Source of the DNA: Pseudomonadota bacterium
GTDB lineage: Bacteria; Pseudomonadota; Alphaproteobacteria; Rhodospirillales; 2-02-FULL-58-16
Length of the DNA: 8,045 nucleotides
Assembly: GCA_022567015.1 (NCBI GenBank)
Contig: JADFHR010000150.1
Span: 1-8,045 of the forward strand
Reading direction: 5' to 3'
Part shown: one piece after another, positions 1-7,872 of the stretch
Layout: each line of letters begins with the position of its first letter
Numbering within the stretch: position 1 is the first letter of the stretch
Notes under the pieces: model-generated
Databases searched by the model: none
Seen by the model: the letters and a program-made list of their open reading frames with translations, nothing else
Told to the model about the DNA's origin: nothing
Position numbers and translations under genes: made by a program

Positions 1-4
1 ATAT

Positions 5-21
5 GCGGGGGACGCCCCCGC
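5..21 (-). terminator. GC-rich hairpin downstream of secA, possible terminator
   Basis: A perfect 7-bp stem (GCGGGGG at 5-11, CCCCCGC at 15-21) closes a 3-base loop. It would form in a secA transcript about 115 bases after the stop codon, after element A. The bases that follow in the transcript direction are only ATAT before the window ends, so no U-tract can be seen. It could be a weak terminator or an RNA-stabilising end structure. The call rests on geometry alone. Confidence 0.25.
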
Positions 22-27
22 GGCCCC

Positions 28-115
28 CGGCGTCGTCGCGCGCCGCTTGTGGTGCATGCACACCAAGGCGCGACGCGCTCCTAGCCGGAAACCTCGCAAC
101 GCCGTCGTAGGGGTA
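28..115 (-). repeat. Element A: structured intergenic repeat downstream of secA
   Basis: Read on the minus strand, this stretch matches the end of the window on the plus strand. The block at 76-107 aligns without gaps over 32 bases to 7960-7991, with 25 identities by my hand count. That block includes CGGCTAGGAGCG (minus strand of 76-87), which is identical in both. The distal end (minus strand of 28-48) resembles 8019-8034, sharing AAGCG, then GCGCGACG, then CCG. Between the conserved ends the sequences differ, but both can fold: here GTGCATGCAC (52-61) is a 10-bp palindrome flanked by CTTG and CAAG. It lies in sense orientation immediately after secA. This fits a REP-like or 3'-end repeat. 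I cannot name the family. Confidence 0.6.
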
Positions 116-136
116 CAATTTAGCTGAGACAGGCCA

Positions 137-2905
<2,769 letters not shown>

Positions 2906-2911
2906 GGGAAA

Positions 2912-2916
2912 TCCTC
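2912..2916 (-). promoter_or_regulatory. secA ribosome-binding site
   Basis: GAGGA on the minus strand ends six bases before the ATG at 2905. This spacing decides the start in favour of 2905 over the in-frame ATG at 2929. Confidence 0.7.
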
Positions 2917-2968
2917 GAGAAAACCGCAAGAACTTGGAGAGTCACGTGTGCGCCCCCGGTTCGGGCAA

Positions 2969-2997
2969 GAGATAGAGCGCCAATGGCGCTCTGTCAA
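2969..2997 (-). promoter_or_regulatory. Putative secA promoter with a palindrome filling the spacer
   Basis: On the minus strand a perfect -35 box TTGACA (2992-2997) is followed by exactly 17 bases and then TATCTC (2969-2974), a partial -10 box. The 17-base spacer is itself a perfect inverted repeat: GAGCGCC, ATT, GGCGCTC. With the neighbouring A and T, the arms reach 8 bp (2974-2981 and 2985-2992). Transcription would begin near 2962 and leave a leader of roughly 55 bases before the secA ATG. The palindrome could be an operator for a dimeric regulator, because binding there would block sigma-factor contact. The -10 is weak, so the site could need activation, or the match could be partly chance. 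Confidence 0.55.
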
Positions 2998-3296
2998 TCC
3001 GGGGCGCCCGCGCTTCCAGGGCCACCGGCACACACCGTCAGGGCGACCGGTCCGCGCCATGGCGAAGGACGCTCCCGCCCGTGGACCGGCCATCACCCTG
3101 AGGAACTATACGCCTCCCTACCGGGCCAGGTTCCGGAAGCTCGCAAAGAAGGCGAAGCTGCGCCCCTGTTGGTCGCAGCCAGTCCTGTCGGCGGCCCGCG
3201 GGCGCGGGCTACTCCAGCCAAAACGCCGGGGTCGTGTCGACTTTCGATGGAGCTTTGCGGTTGGAAGGGTCGGCGTCATCCGGCCGCAAGGGAATT
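2998..3296. other. Intergenic region without a supportable gene
   Basis: These roughly 300 bases separate the response regulator from the secA promoter. I see no tRNA, no recognisable protein and no clear terminator with a T-tract. A plus-strand frame starting with ATG at 3059 encodes a basic, unfamiliar peptide. Its codon third positions are GC-rich at first, but it runs antisense into the end of the regulator gene and has no clear ribosome-binding site. A GC-rich palindrome lies at 3194-3209 (7-bp arms, 2-base loop) and CGCCATGGCG, a 10-bp palindrome, lies at 3055-3064. Confidence 0.4.
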
Positions 3297-3986
3297 CTAA
3301 TTCACGATCACCTTTGCCGCATAGTCGCCGGAGGCCATCCCGCGTTGAAGGGCCAGGGCCACGGCCTGGGTGCGGTTTGAAACCCCGAACTTGCGGAACA
3401 CGCTTTGCAAATGAATCTTGACCGTGATTTCCTTGAGATCCAGTTCCTTGGCGATCCTCTTGTTGGTGTGACCCCTGACCAGGAGGTCGAGCACCTGTTG
3501 TTGGCGCCGCGTGAGTCCCTGAGCCGGGCCGCCCTTGGCGCCACCACCCAGACCGCCGGCCAGAGCATCATCGCCGTTTTCCGCCGCCGCCCGCAGCACC
3601 GCCGAAGGCACGTAGGTCTCTCCGGCGAGGATCATGCGCAGGGCGTTGAGCATGGCCTTGCCACTGATGGTCTTGGGGATAAATCCTTTGGCGCCCAGTT
3701 CGATGGCGCCGACGATGTCCCTCTGACGCGTCGATCCGGACAGGATGACGACGGGAACGTTCGGTTTTAGCTTCAGCATCCGCCGGAGGCCCTCCAGGCC
3801 GTCCATCCCCGGCATCAAGAGGTCGAGGATGACCAGATCGAGCCGTGCATGCCGGGAGGCGATGGTTTCGGCCTCGGGGAACGTTTCCGCTTCCAAAACG
3901 ACTACGTCCGGTGCCAGGCCATGCAAGAAATCACGCAGGTTTTCACGCACCAGCGTGTGATCGTCGGCGAGCAGAATCCGCATCAT
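3297..3986 (-). CDS. NarL/FixJ-family response regulator (receiver plus LuxR-type HTH)
   Basis: This is a 229-residue two-component transcription regulator. The N-terminal receiver (about 3-122) has the acidic pair D8-D9, the phospho-acceptor D55 in LVILDLLMPGMDG, S83 in VVILSGS and the conserved K105 in GFIPK. A glycine-rich linker (about 138-157) joins it to a LuxR-type helix-turn-helix (158-216) that begins GLTRRQQQVLDLL and contains NKRIAKELDLKEITVKIHL. Phosphorylation by a sensor kinase would control DNA binding. No kinase gene is in the window, so the signal and targets are unknown. Two adjacent ATG codons (3986 and 3983) are possible starts, and the ribosome-binding site is weak. The gene points towards secA with a 391-base gap. 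Read-through into secA is possible, since no strong terminator is visible between them. The family call is firm, but a specific name is not justified. Confidence 0.95.
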   Translation of the reverse strand: MMRILLADDHTLVRENLRDFLHGLAPDVVVLEAETFPEAETIASRHARLDLVILDLLMPGMDGLEGLRRMLKLKPNVPVVILSGSTRQRDIVGAIELGAKGFIPKTISGKAMLNALRMILAGETYVPSAVLRAAAENGDDALAGGLGGGAKGGPAQGLTRRQQQVLDLLVRGHTNKRIAKELDLKEITVKIHLQSVFRKFGVSNRTQAVALALQRGMASGDYAAKVIVN

Positions 3987-4036
3987 CGTGGTGGTCCCCG
4001 TATACCCCAGGAAGGGAAGTTGCCCCGATACCCCCG

Positions 4037-4065
4037 ATTATAGCGAGACAGTCTGCATTTGCTAG
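4037..4065 (-). promoter_or_regulatory. Putative promoter of the response regulator
   Basis: On the minus strand a perfect TATAAT (4037-4042) lies about 50 bases upstream of the regulator start. At a 17-base spacing the -35 position reads CTAGCA (4060-4065), which matches TTGACA at only three of six bases. The IS ends about 100 bases further upstream, so this core promoter is intact. A strong -10 with a poor -35 would suit an activated promoter. Confidence 0.5.
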
Positions 4066-4163
4066 TCTCTAGTGCATGGACTCGTTCGGATGATGCACCT
4101 GGATGGCTGGCAACAGCGAGAGATTCCAAGGTGCGCGATGACTCATCTGATCGCGTCCGTGCC

Positions 4164-4167
4164 CTAG
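4164..4167. repeat. Left target-site duplication, CTAG
   Basis: CTAG directly precedes the left inverted repeat and is repeated at 5018-5021 after the right one. Four-base target duplications with a central TA fit the IS5 family. Because CTAG is palindromic, a 2-bp TA duplication with inverted repeats one base longer (4167-5018) explains the data equally well. Confidence 0.7.
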
Positions 4168-4180
4168 GCTGAATCGACAT
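4168..4180. repeat. IS left terminal inverted repeat
   Basis: GCTGAATCGACAT is the exact complement of 5005-5017. It abuts the stop codon of the second transposase frame, whose last base is at 4181. Confidence 0.9.
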
Positions 4181-4588
4181 TCATCGCATCCATAGCATTG
4201 CACACGCGAGATGGATGAAGGCTTTGAAGTGGACGGCGAGTCGATCGTATCGCGTGGCGATGCGTCGGAAGTGTTTGAGCTTGTTGAAGCAGCGTTCGAT
4301 GCGATTACGCGCCTTGTAGACTTCGAAGTTGTAGGGGATCAGGCGCTTGCGGGTCGGATTGCAGGGGATGACGGCGGTGGCGCCGATGTCGGCGATGAGG
4401 GCACGGAGAGCGTTGCTATCGTAGGCCTTGTCGGCGAGGACGTGGGCTGGCCGGAAGCGGTCGAGAAGGGCCGGCGCCTGAGGCACATCGCCGGCCTGTC
4501 CGGGCGTGAGAATGACCCGCAGGGGCCGCCCCCGTGTATCGGCGGCGAGATGGATCTTGGTGGTCAGTCCACCTCTGGAACGCCCCAA
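4181..4588 (-). CDS. IS5-family transposase, second frame (catalytic DDE part)
   Basis: This frame carries the C-terminal part of a DDE transposase. It reads GRSRGGLTTKIHLAADTRG at its start, the second catalytic aspartate in VLADKAYDS (D53) and the catalytic glutamate in ARNRIERCFNKLKHFRR (E98), numbered from a TTG at 4588. There is no convincing independent start. The frame is offset by -1 from the first transposase frame, so it is most likely expressed as a fusion of about 251 residues through -1 ribosomal frameshifting. The fused protein would hold the complete DDE triad (D95 of the first frame, D53 and E98 of this one) and cut and join the IS ends. The length and motif order match IS427-type transposases. 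Confidence 0.9.
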   Translation of the reverse strand: MGRSRGGLTTKIHLAADTRGRPLRVILTPGQAGDVPQAPALLDRFRPAHVLADKAYDSNALRALIADIGATAVIPCNPTRKRLIPYNFEVYKARNRIERCFNKLKHFRRIATRYDRLAVHFKAFIHLACAMLWMR

Positions 4589-4935
4589 AGCCTGATTTTG
4601 GCCTCCCCTTTTCCGGTCGCCGCCTGTTGGTGGGCACGCACCAGGGTGTTATCGAGCATGAGATATTCGTTGTCGGGGTCCGAGGTCAGGGCGGCGAAAA
4701 TGCTTTCCCAGACGCCGGCCTTGGCCCAGCGCGTGAAGCGCTTGTGCGCGGTCTTCCATTTGCCATAGCGCTCGGGCAGATCGTACCAGTGGGCGCCAGA
4801 GCGCAGCACCCACAGAACGCCGTTCACAAACAGACGGTTGTCAGCGCCCGTGCGGCCCGGATCGCCGGCCTTGCCCGGAACCAATTCGGCGATCCGCTGC
4901 CATTGCCTCTTGCTCAGTTCATACCGCTTGACCAT
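4564..4935 (-). CDS. IS5-family transposase, first frame (N-terminal part)
   Basis: This 123-residue frame is the N-terminal DUF4096-type half of the transposase. It runs from MVKRYELSKRQWQRIAELVPG through the conserved RLFVNGVLWVLRSGAHWYDLPERYGKW region to the first catalytic aspartate, D95 in YLMLDNTLVRAHQ. After residue 110 the reading departs from the family pattern and ends at a TGA, while the expected continuation lies in the -1 frame. On its own it cannot be catalytic and may act as an inhibitor or DNA-binding partner, as proposed for other two-frame IS elements. The start at 4935 has GGAGG seven bases upstream. That site is buried in a perfect hairpin (4943-4967), which should limit translation. 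Confidence 0.9.
   Translation of the reverse strand: MVKRYELSKRQWQRIAELVPGKAGDPGRTGADNRLFVNGVLWVLRSGAHWYDLPERYGKWKTAHKRFTRWAKAGVWESIFAALTSDPDNEYLMLDNTLVRAHQQAATGKGEAKIRLWGVPEVD
4596..4612 (-). promoter_or_regulatory. Probable -1 programmed frameshift site of the transposase
   Basis: On the minus strand two slippery runs lie in the overlap of the transposase frames: AAAAGGGG (4605-4612) and AAAA (4596-4599). Slipping at the first gives GKRGGQNQALGRSRGG across the join, which resembles the GG-QALGRSRGG wording of one-frame relatives as I remember them. Slipping at the second gives GEAKNQALGRSRGG. I favour the first. The fused product would be about 251 residues. Confidence 0.65.
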
Positions 4936-4942
4936 CGTCGAA

Positions 4943-4967
4943 CCTCCAGATCTGAAATATCTGGAGG
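4943..4967 (-). promoter_or_regulatory. Hairpin covering the transposase ribosome-binding site
   Basis: CCTCCAGAT (4943-4951) and ATCTGGAGG (4959-4967) form a perfect 9-bp stem with a 7-base loop. In the transposase mRNA the GGAGG ribosome-binding site (minus strand of 4943-4947, seven bases before the ATG) lies in the 3' arm of the stem and would be masked. Known IS elements such as IS10 and IS50 use similar structures to block translation from transcripts that enter from outside. By analogy this one may do the same. Whether the native transcript includes the whole stem is not known. Confidence 0.6.
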
Positions 4968-5004
4968 CCTATGAATCACACATTCAGCTCAAAGTGAATC
5001 CCGG

Positions 5005-5017
5005 ATGTCGATTCAGC
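5005..5017. repeat. IS right terminal inverted repeat
   Basis: ATGTCGATTCAGC is the exact complement of 4168-4180 and marks the transposase 5' side of the element. CTAG at 5018-5021 follows as the second copy of the target duplication. Confidence 0.9.
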
Positions 5018-5152
5018 CTAGGGGAGAGGCCGCCGTCTCCTCCGCGGTGTCGGCGCACAAGCCCCCGATGGAGCCCCTAAGAGGCAAAACCGTATACCAA
5101 TCGGGTGTGGGCTGCGAGGTGCGCGTTTCCGCCGCCGAGGCGGCCTCGGCCC

Positions 5153-5181
5153 TTGTCCTGGGCCAAACGATATGCTTTATC
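5153..5181 (+). promoter_or_regulatory. Putative promoter of the parvulin-argJ-mutT unit
   Basis: TTGTCC (5153-5158) and TTTATC (5176-5181) are separated by 17 bases, which resembles a sigma-70-type promoter with imperfect boxes. A perfect palindrome, GCCGAGG, CGG, CCTCGGC (5134-5150), ends two bases before the -35 box and could be a regulator site, although GC-rich palindromes arise easily here. The IS ends about 130 bases upstream, so the promoter core is undisturbed. Confidence 0.4.
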
Positions 5182-5209
5182 CCTGAAATGTTGCGCTGTC
5201 CCTATTGCC

Positions 5210-5234
5210 GCGGACCGTCACGGCGCCGGTCCGC
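5210..5234 (+). promoter_or_regulatory. Leader hairpin just upstream of the parvulin ribosome-binding site
   Basis: GCGGACCG (5210-5217) and CGGTCCGC (5227-5234) form a perfect 8-bp stem with a 9-base loop. TTTGAAAGGA follows directly, so the stem ends five bases before the AAGGA ribosome-binding site (5240-5244). It could act as an mRNA-stabilising or translation-tuning structure. The short T run makes a real terminator unlikely. Confidence 0.4.
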
Positions 5235-5253
5235 TTTGAAAGGAATCCGGCCC

Positions 5254-6129
5254 ATGTTCGGCTCCGTCTGTCGTGCTGCGGCGCTGGTCGTGGTTTTCGC
5301 CGTTTTGCTCCCATCCCCGGCCCCGGCGGCCGAGGATAAGGACGAGAAGCGCGACGACCCGGTGGTCGCCATCGTCGACGGGGCGCCGATTCAGCGCTCG
5401 GACGTGGAGGAGGCCCGCGGCCGGCTGCCGGCTCGCATGCGGCAGCTCCCCTTGCAGGTCGTCTTCGAACTGCTCCGCGACAGCCTCATCAACACCAAGC
5501 TGGTGGCGGGACAGGCCCGCGAACAGGGCTTGCATGAGGAGGAGAAGATCAGGCGCCAGATGGCGCGCACCGAGGATCAGATCCTGGAGCGGGCCTTCCT
5601 GGTCCGCTACATCGAGGAGCGGATTACCGAAGACGCCCTGCAGGAACGCTACGAGAAACTGGTCGGGGAAATGAAGGACAAGGAGGAAATTTCGGCCCGC
5701 CATATCCTCGTGGAAACGGAGGGCAAGGCCAGGGAGATCATCGCCGAGCTGAAGAAAGGGGAGGATTTCGCGGAGTTGGCCAAAAAACGGTCCACCGGGC
5801 CGTCGGCTTCGGGCGGCGGCGACCTGGGCTTCTTCAGCGCCGACCAGATGGTGCCGGAGTTCGCCAAGGCCGCATTTGCCCTGGACAAGGGCGAGTTCAC
5901 GGAAACGCCCGTCAAGACCCAGTTCGGCTGGCATGTGATCAAGGTCGAGGACCGCCGTACCGCCAAGCCGCCCGCCGTGGAGGAAGTCTCCAAAACCCTG
6001 CGCGCCGAACTCTCGCGCGAGATCGGCGCCGCGTATATCCAGGGCCTGCGCGAGAAGGCCGACGTCCAGCGTTTCAACTCCGACGGTTCACCCCTGGAGG
6101 ACGTCGGCAAGGCGCAAACGCCAAAGTGA
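5254..6129 (+). CDS. Secreted parvulin-type peptidyl-prolyl cis-trans isomerase (PpiC/SurA/PrsA-like)
   Basis: The 291-residue product catalyses cis-trans isomerisation at proline bonds and probably assists folding of exported proteins. An N-terminal signal peptide is clear: an arginine at 7, a hydrophobic core (8-19) and a signal peptidase I site at APA (23-25). No lipobox is present. A helical SurA-N-like segment (about 37-135) precedes the PPIC domain (about 145-234). The PPIC domain shows ARHILVETEGKA, SGGGDLGFF and the histidine-containing TQFGWHVIKVED. A longer in-frame reading reaches back to 5005 inside the IS inverted repeat, but it lacks a ribosome-binding site and would bury the signal peptide. 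The start at 5254 has AAGGA nine bases upstream. Placement next to secA fits a role in the export pathway. Its substrates cannot be told from sequence. Confidence 0.95.
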   Translation: MFGSVCRAAALVVVFAVLLPSPAPAAEDKDEKRDDPVVAIVDGAPIQRSDVEEARGRLPARMRQLPLQVVFELLRDSLINTKLVAGQAREQGLHEEEKIRRQMARTEDQILERAFLVRYIEERITEDALQERYEKLVGEMKDKEEISARHILVETEGKAREIIAELKKGEDFAELAKKRSTGPSASGGGDLGFFSADQMVPEFAKAAFALDKGEFTETPVKTQFGWHVIKVEDRRTAKPPAVEEVSKTLRAELSREIGAAYIQGLREKADVQRFNSDGSPLEDVGKAQTPK

Positions 6130-6139
6130 TGCCGTAAAG

Positions 6140-6176
6140 GGCCCCCGTTCGGCCCGCCATGTTCCCGGACGGGGCC
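6140..6176 (+). other. Intercistronic stem-loop between the parvulin gene and argJ
   Basis: Positions 6140-6152 and 6165-6176 are near-perfect complements (GGCCCCCGTTCGG against CCGGACGGGGCC, with one bulged base and one mismatch), closing a 12-base loop. The stem lies 10 bases after the parvulin stop and 21 bases before the argJ start. It could protect or process the upstream message, or lower read-through. No T-tract follows. Confidence 0.4.
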
Positions 6177-6197
6177 GCGCCGGCGGGTGAGAAAGCG

Positions 6198-7430
6198 ATG
6201 ACCAAGGTATCCCCTCTCGCGCCCGAGCGCTTCCCCGACCTGCCCATCGTGCGCGGCGTGCGGCTGGCCGCCGGCACCTGCGGCCTGGGGTATAAGGGGC
6301 GTAACGATCTGATGCTGGCGGAACTGGCCCCCGGCACCGCGGTGGCCGGCGTGCTGACCAGGTCGCTGACCGCTTCGGCGCCCGTGGAATGGGTGCGCAA
6401 GGCGTTGCGCGGCGGATCGGCGCGGGCCCTTGTGGTCAACTCGGGCAACGCCAACGCCTTTACCGGCGGCGCCGGCGCCAAGGCCGTGGAGCGCACGGTC
6501 GAGGCCGCCGCCGACCTGTTCCCCTGCCGGCCGAGCACGGTTTTCCTCGCCTCCACCGGAGTCATCGGCGAGCCGATTTCCGGCCAACAGATCGTCGTCG
6601 CCCTGCCCGCCCTCAAGGGCGCCCTCCGGGAGAACGCCTGGGAAGAGGCGGCGGCGGCCATCATGACCACCGACACCTACCCCAAGGGGGCCACCCGCAC
6701 CGCCCTGATCGGCGGCGTCGAGGTCACCATCAACGGCATCGCCAAGGGCTCCGGCATGATCGGGCCCGACATGGCGACCATGCTGGCCTTTGTCTTCACC
6801 GACGCGGCCATTCCGGCGGACGTGCTGCAGGCCCTGACGCGGCGCGCCGTGGACCGCTCCTTCAACTGCATCACGGTGGACGGGGATACCTCGACCAGCG
6901 ACACGGCGCTGGTGTTCGCCACCGCGGCGGGGGCCGGCCACCGGCGCGTGGGCTCGGCCGGGGACGGGCACCTGCGCCATTTCCGCCGGCGGCTTGAAGA
7001 GGTGATGGTCGATCTCGCCCAGCAGATCGTGCGCGACGGCGAGGGGGCGACCAAATTCGTCACCATCACGCTGACCGGTGCCGCCAGCACCAGGGCGGCG
7101 CGGCGCATCGGGCTCGCCATCGGCAACTCGCCGCTGGTGAAAACGGCCATCGCCGGCGGCGACGCCAACTGGGGCCGCATCGTCATGGCCGTGGGCAAGG
7201 CCGGCGAAAAGGCCGACCGGGACAGGCTTTCCATCCGCATCGGCGGCTGTCCGGTGGCCGAGAACGGCGCCCCTGTCCCCGGCTACGACGAGGGGCCGGT
7301 GGCCCGCCACATGCGGGGCCGCGAGGTGGACATCGCGGTGGACGTGGGCGTGGGCCGGGGACGCGCCACCGTGTGGACCTGCGATTTGACCCATGGCTAC
7401 ATCGACATCAATGCCGATTACAGGTCCTGA
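6198..7430 (+). CDS. argJ: Bifunctional ArgJ: glutamate N-acetyltransferase / N-acetylornithine acetyltransferase
   Basis: ArgJ moves the acetyl group from N-acetylornithine to glutamate, giving ornithine and N-acetylglutamate, which recycles acetyl groups in arginine synthesis. Many family members also use acetyl-CoA for the first step. The 410-residue product shows RYKG-like GLGYKGRNDLMLAELAPGT, NSGNANAFTG, the oxyanion-hole motif STGVIG (T120, G121), TTDTYPK, and the self-cleavage site GPDMA/TML, where T194 becomes the nucleophile at the start of the beta chain. FNCITVDGDTSTSDT and the C-terminal INADYRS are also typical. An in-frame ATG at 6159 would add 13 residues. I prefer 6198 because it gives the usual MTKVSPLAPE start, though its ribosome-binding site is weak. 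It follows the parvulin gene by 68 bases. Whether it is mono- or bifunctional cannot be settled from sequence alone. Confidence 0.97.
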   Translation: MTKVSPLAPERFPDLPIVRGVRLAAGTCGLGYKGRNDLMLAELAPGTAVAGVLTRSLTASAPVEWVRKALRGGSARALVVNSGNANAFTGGAGAKAVERTVEAAADLFPCRPSTVFLASTGVIGEPISGQQIVVALPALKGALRENAWEEAAAAIMTTDTYPKGATRTALIGGVEVTINGIAKGSGMIGPDMATMLAFVFTDAAIPADVLQALTRRAVDRSFNCITVDGDTSTSDTALVFATAAGAGHRRVGSAGDGHLRHFRRRLEEVMVDLAQQIVRDGEGATKFVTITLTGAASTRAARRIGLAIGNSPLVKTAIAGGDANWGRIVMAVGKAGEKADRDRLSIRIGGCPVAENGAPVPGYDEGPVARHMRGREVDIAVDVGVGRGRATVWTCDLTHGYIDINADYRS

Positions 7431-7872
7431 CCCGGGTTGCCTCGGGGCCGAAACCCGGCGCCCCGGAACGCCGCTGCCCGTGGTGCTGGTGGTTGCCGTG
7501 GCGCTGGTCGACGCGGACGGCCGGGTGTTGCTCGCCCGCCGGCCCGAGGGCAAGCCCATGGCCGGCCTGTGGGAGTTCCCCGGCGGCAAGGTCCGCGCCG
7601 GCGAGCGCCCCGAGGCGGCGCTGGTGCGCGAGCTCAAGGAAGAGCTCGCCATCGACACCACCGAGAGCTGCCTGGCGCCGTTCACGTTTGCCTCCCATGC
7701 CTACGAAGACTTCCACCTTGTCATGCCCCTTTTCCTATGCCGGGTGTGGAAGGGCGCGGTGACGGCCACGGAAGGCCAGGAGCTGAAATGGGTCCGCCCC
7801 AACCGCATGGCGAATCTCCCCATGCCGCCCGCGGATAGGCCGCTGGTGGCCATGCTCAGGGACCTGTTGTAA
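7411..7872 (+). CDS. mutT: Nudix hydrolase of the MutT (8-oxo-dGTP diphosphatase) type
   Basis: The product hydrolyses nucleoside diphosphate derivatives. MutT proteins remove oxidised dGTP from the nucleotide pool and so prevent transversions. With the start at 7411 it has 153 residues. The Nudix box spans 59-81: G59, E65, then RELKEELAI (73-81) with the metal-binding glutamates E74, E77 and E78. The usual glycine near the end of the box is alanine at 80. GLWEFPGGK before the box, and FASHAYEDFHLVMPLFLC, WVRP and MPPAD after it, are typical of MutT. The start is uncertain: ATG at 7411 (overlapping argJ by 20 bases), ATG at 7393 or GTG at 7480 are possible, and none has a good ribosome-binding site. 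Overlap with argJ suggests translational coupling. Substrate specificity is inferred from family resemblance. Confidence 0.9.
   Translation: MPITGPDPGCLGAETRRPGTPLPVVLVVAVALVDADGRVLLARRPEGKPMAGLWEFPGGKVRAGERPEAALVRELKEELAIDTTESCLAPFTFASHAYEDFHLVMPLFLCRVWKGAVTATEGQELKWVRPNRMANLPMPPADRPLVAMLRDLL

Larger units (their letters stand above)
4168..5017 (-). mobile_element. Complete IS5-family (IS427-type) insertion sequence
   Basis: The element is about 850 bp. It is bounded by perfect 13-bp inverted repeats, GCTGAATCGACAT at 4168-4180 and its complement at 5005-5017, and flanked by CTAG on both sides. With the flanking bases, the mirrored match extends to 19 bp (4162-4180 against 5005-5023). Two overlapping transposase frames fill the minus strand with no internal stop other than the programmed frame change, so the copy looks intact. 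It sits between the promoter of the response regulator and that of the parvulin gene and interrupts no recognisable frame. Intact ends and the preserved target duplication suggest a fairly recent insertion. Confidence 0.93.

Noticed and set aside
2906..2929. Longer secA start at 2929
   Set aside because: The added residues are not typical of SecA, and the GAGGA site is spaced for the ATG at 2905.
4123..4160. Possible third partial copy of the TACCAAGG / TGATCATGAC repeat beside the IS
   Set aside because: CCAAGG followed by GCGC and GAT is shared, but the alignment breaks within about 20 bases, so chance is a fair explanation.
5005..5253. N-terminal extension of the parvulin gene starting in the IS inverted repeat
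   Set aside because: The upstream start has no ribosome-binding site and would place the signal peptide inside the protein. The CPYC motif it contains looks accidental.
5649..7685. Long minus-strand open frame opposite the parvulin gene, argJ and mutT
   Set aside because: It is a shadow of three well-recognised plus-strand genes and has low-complexity composition.
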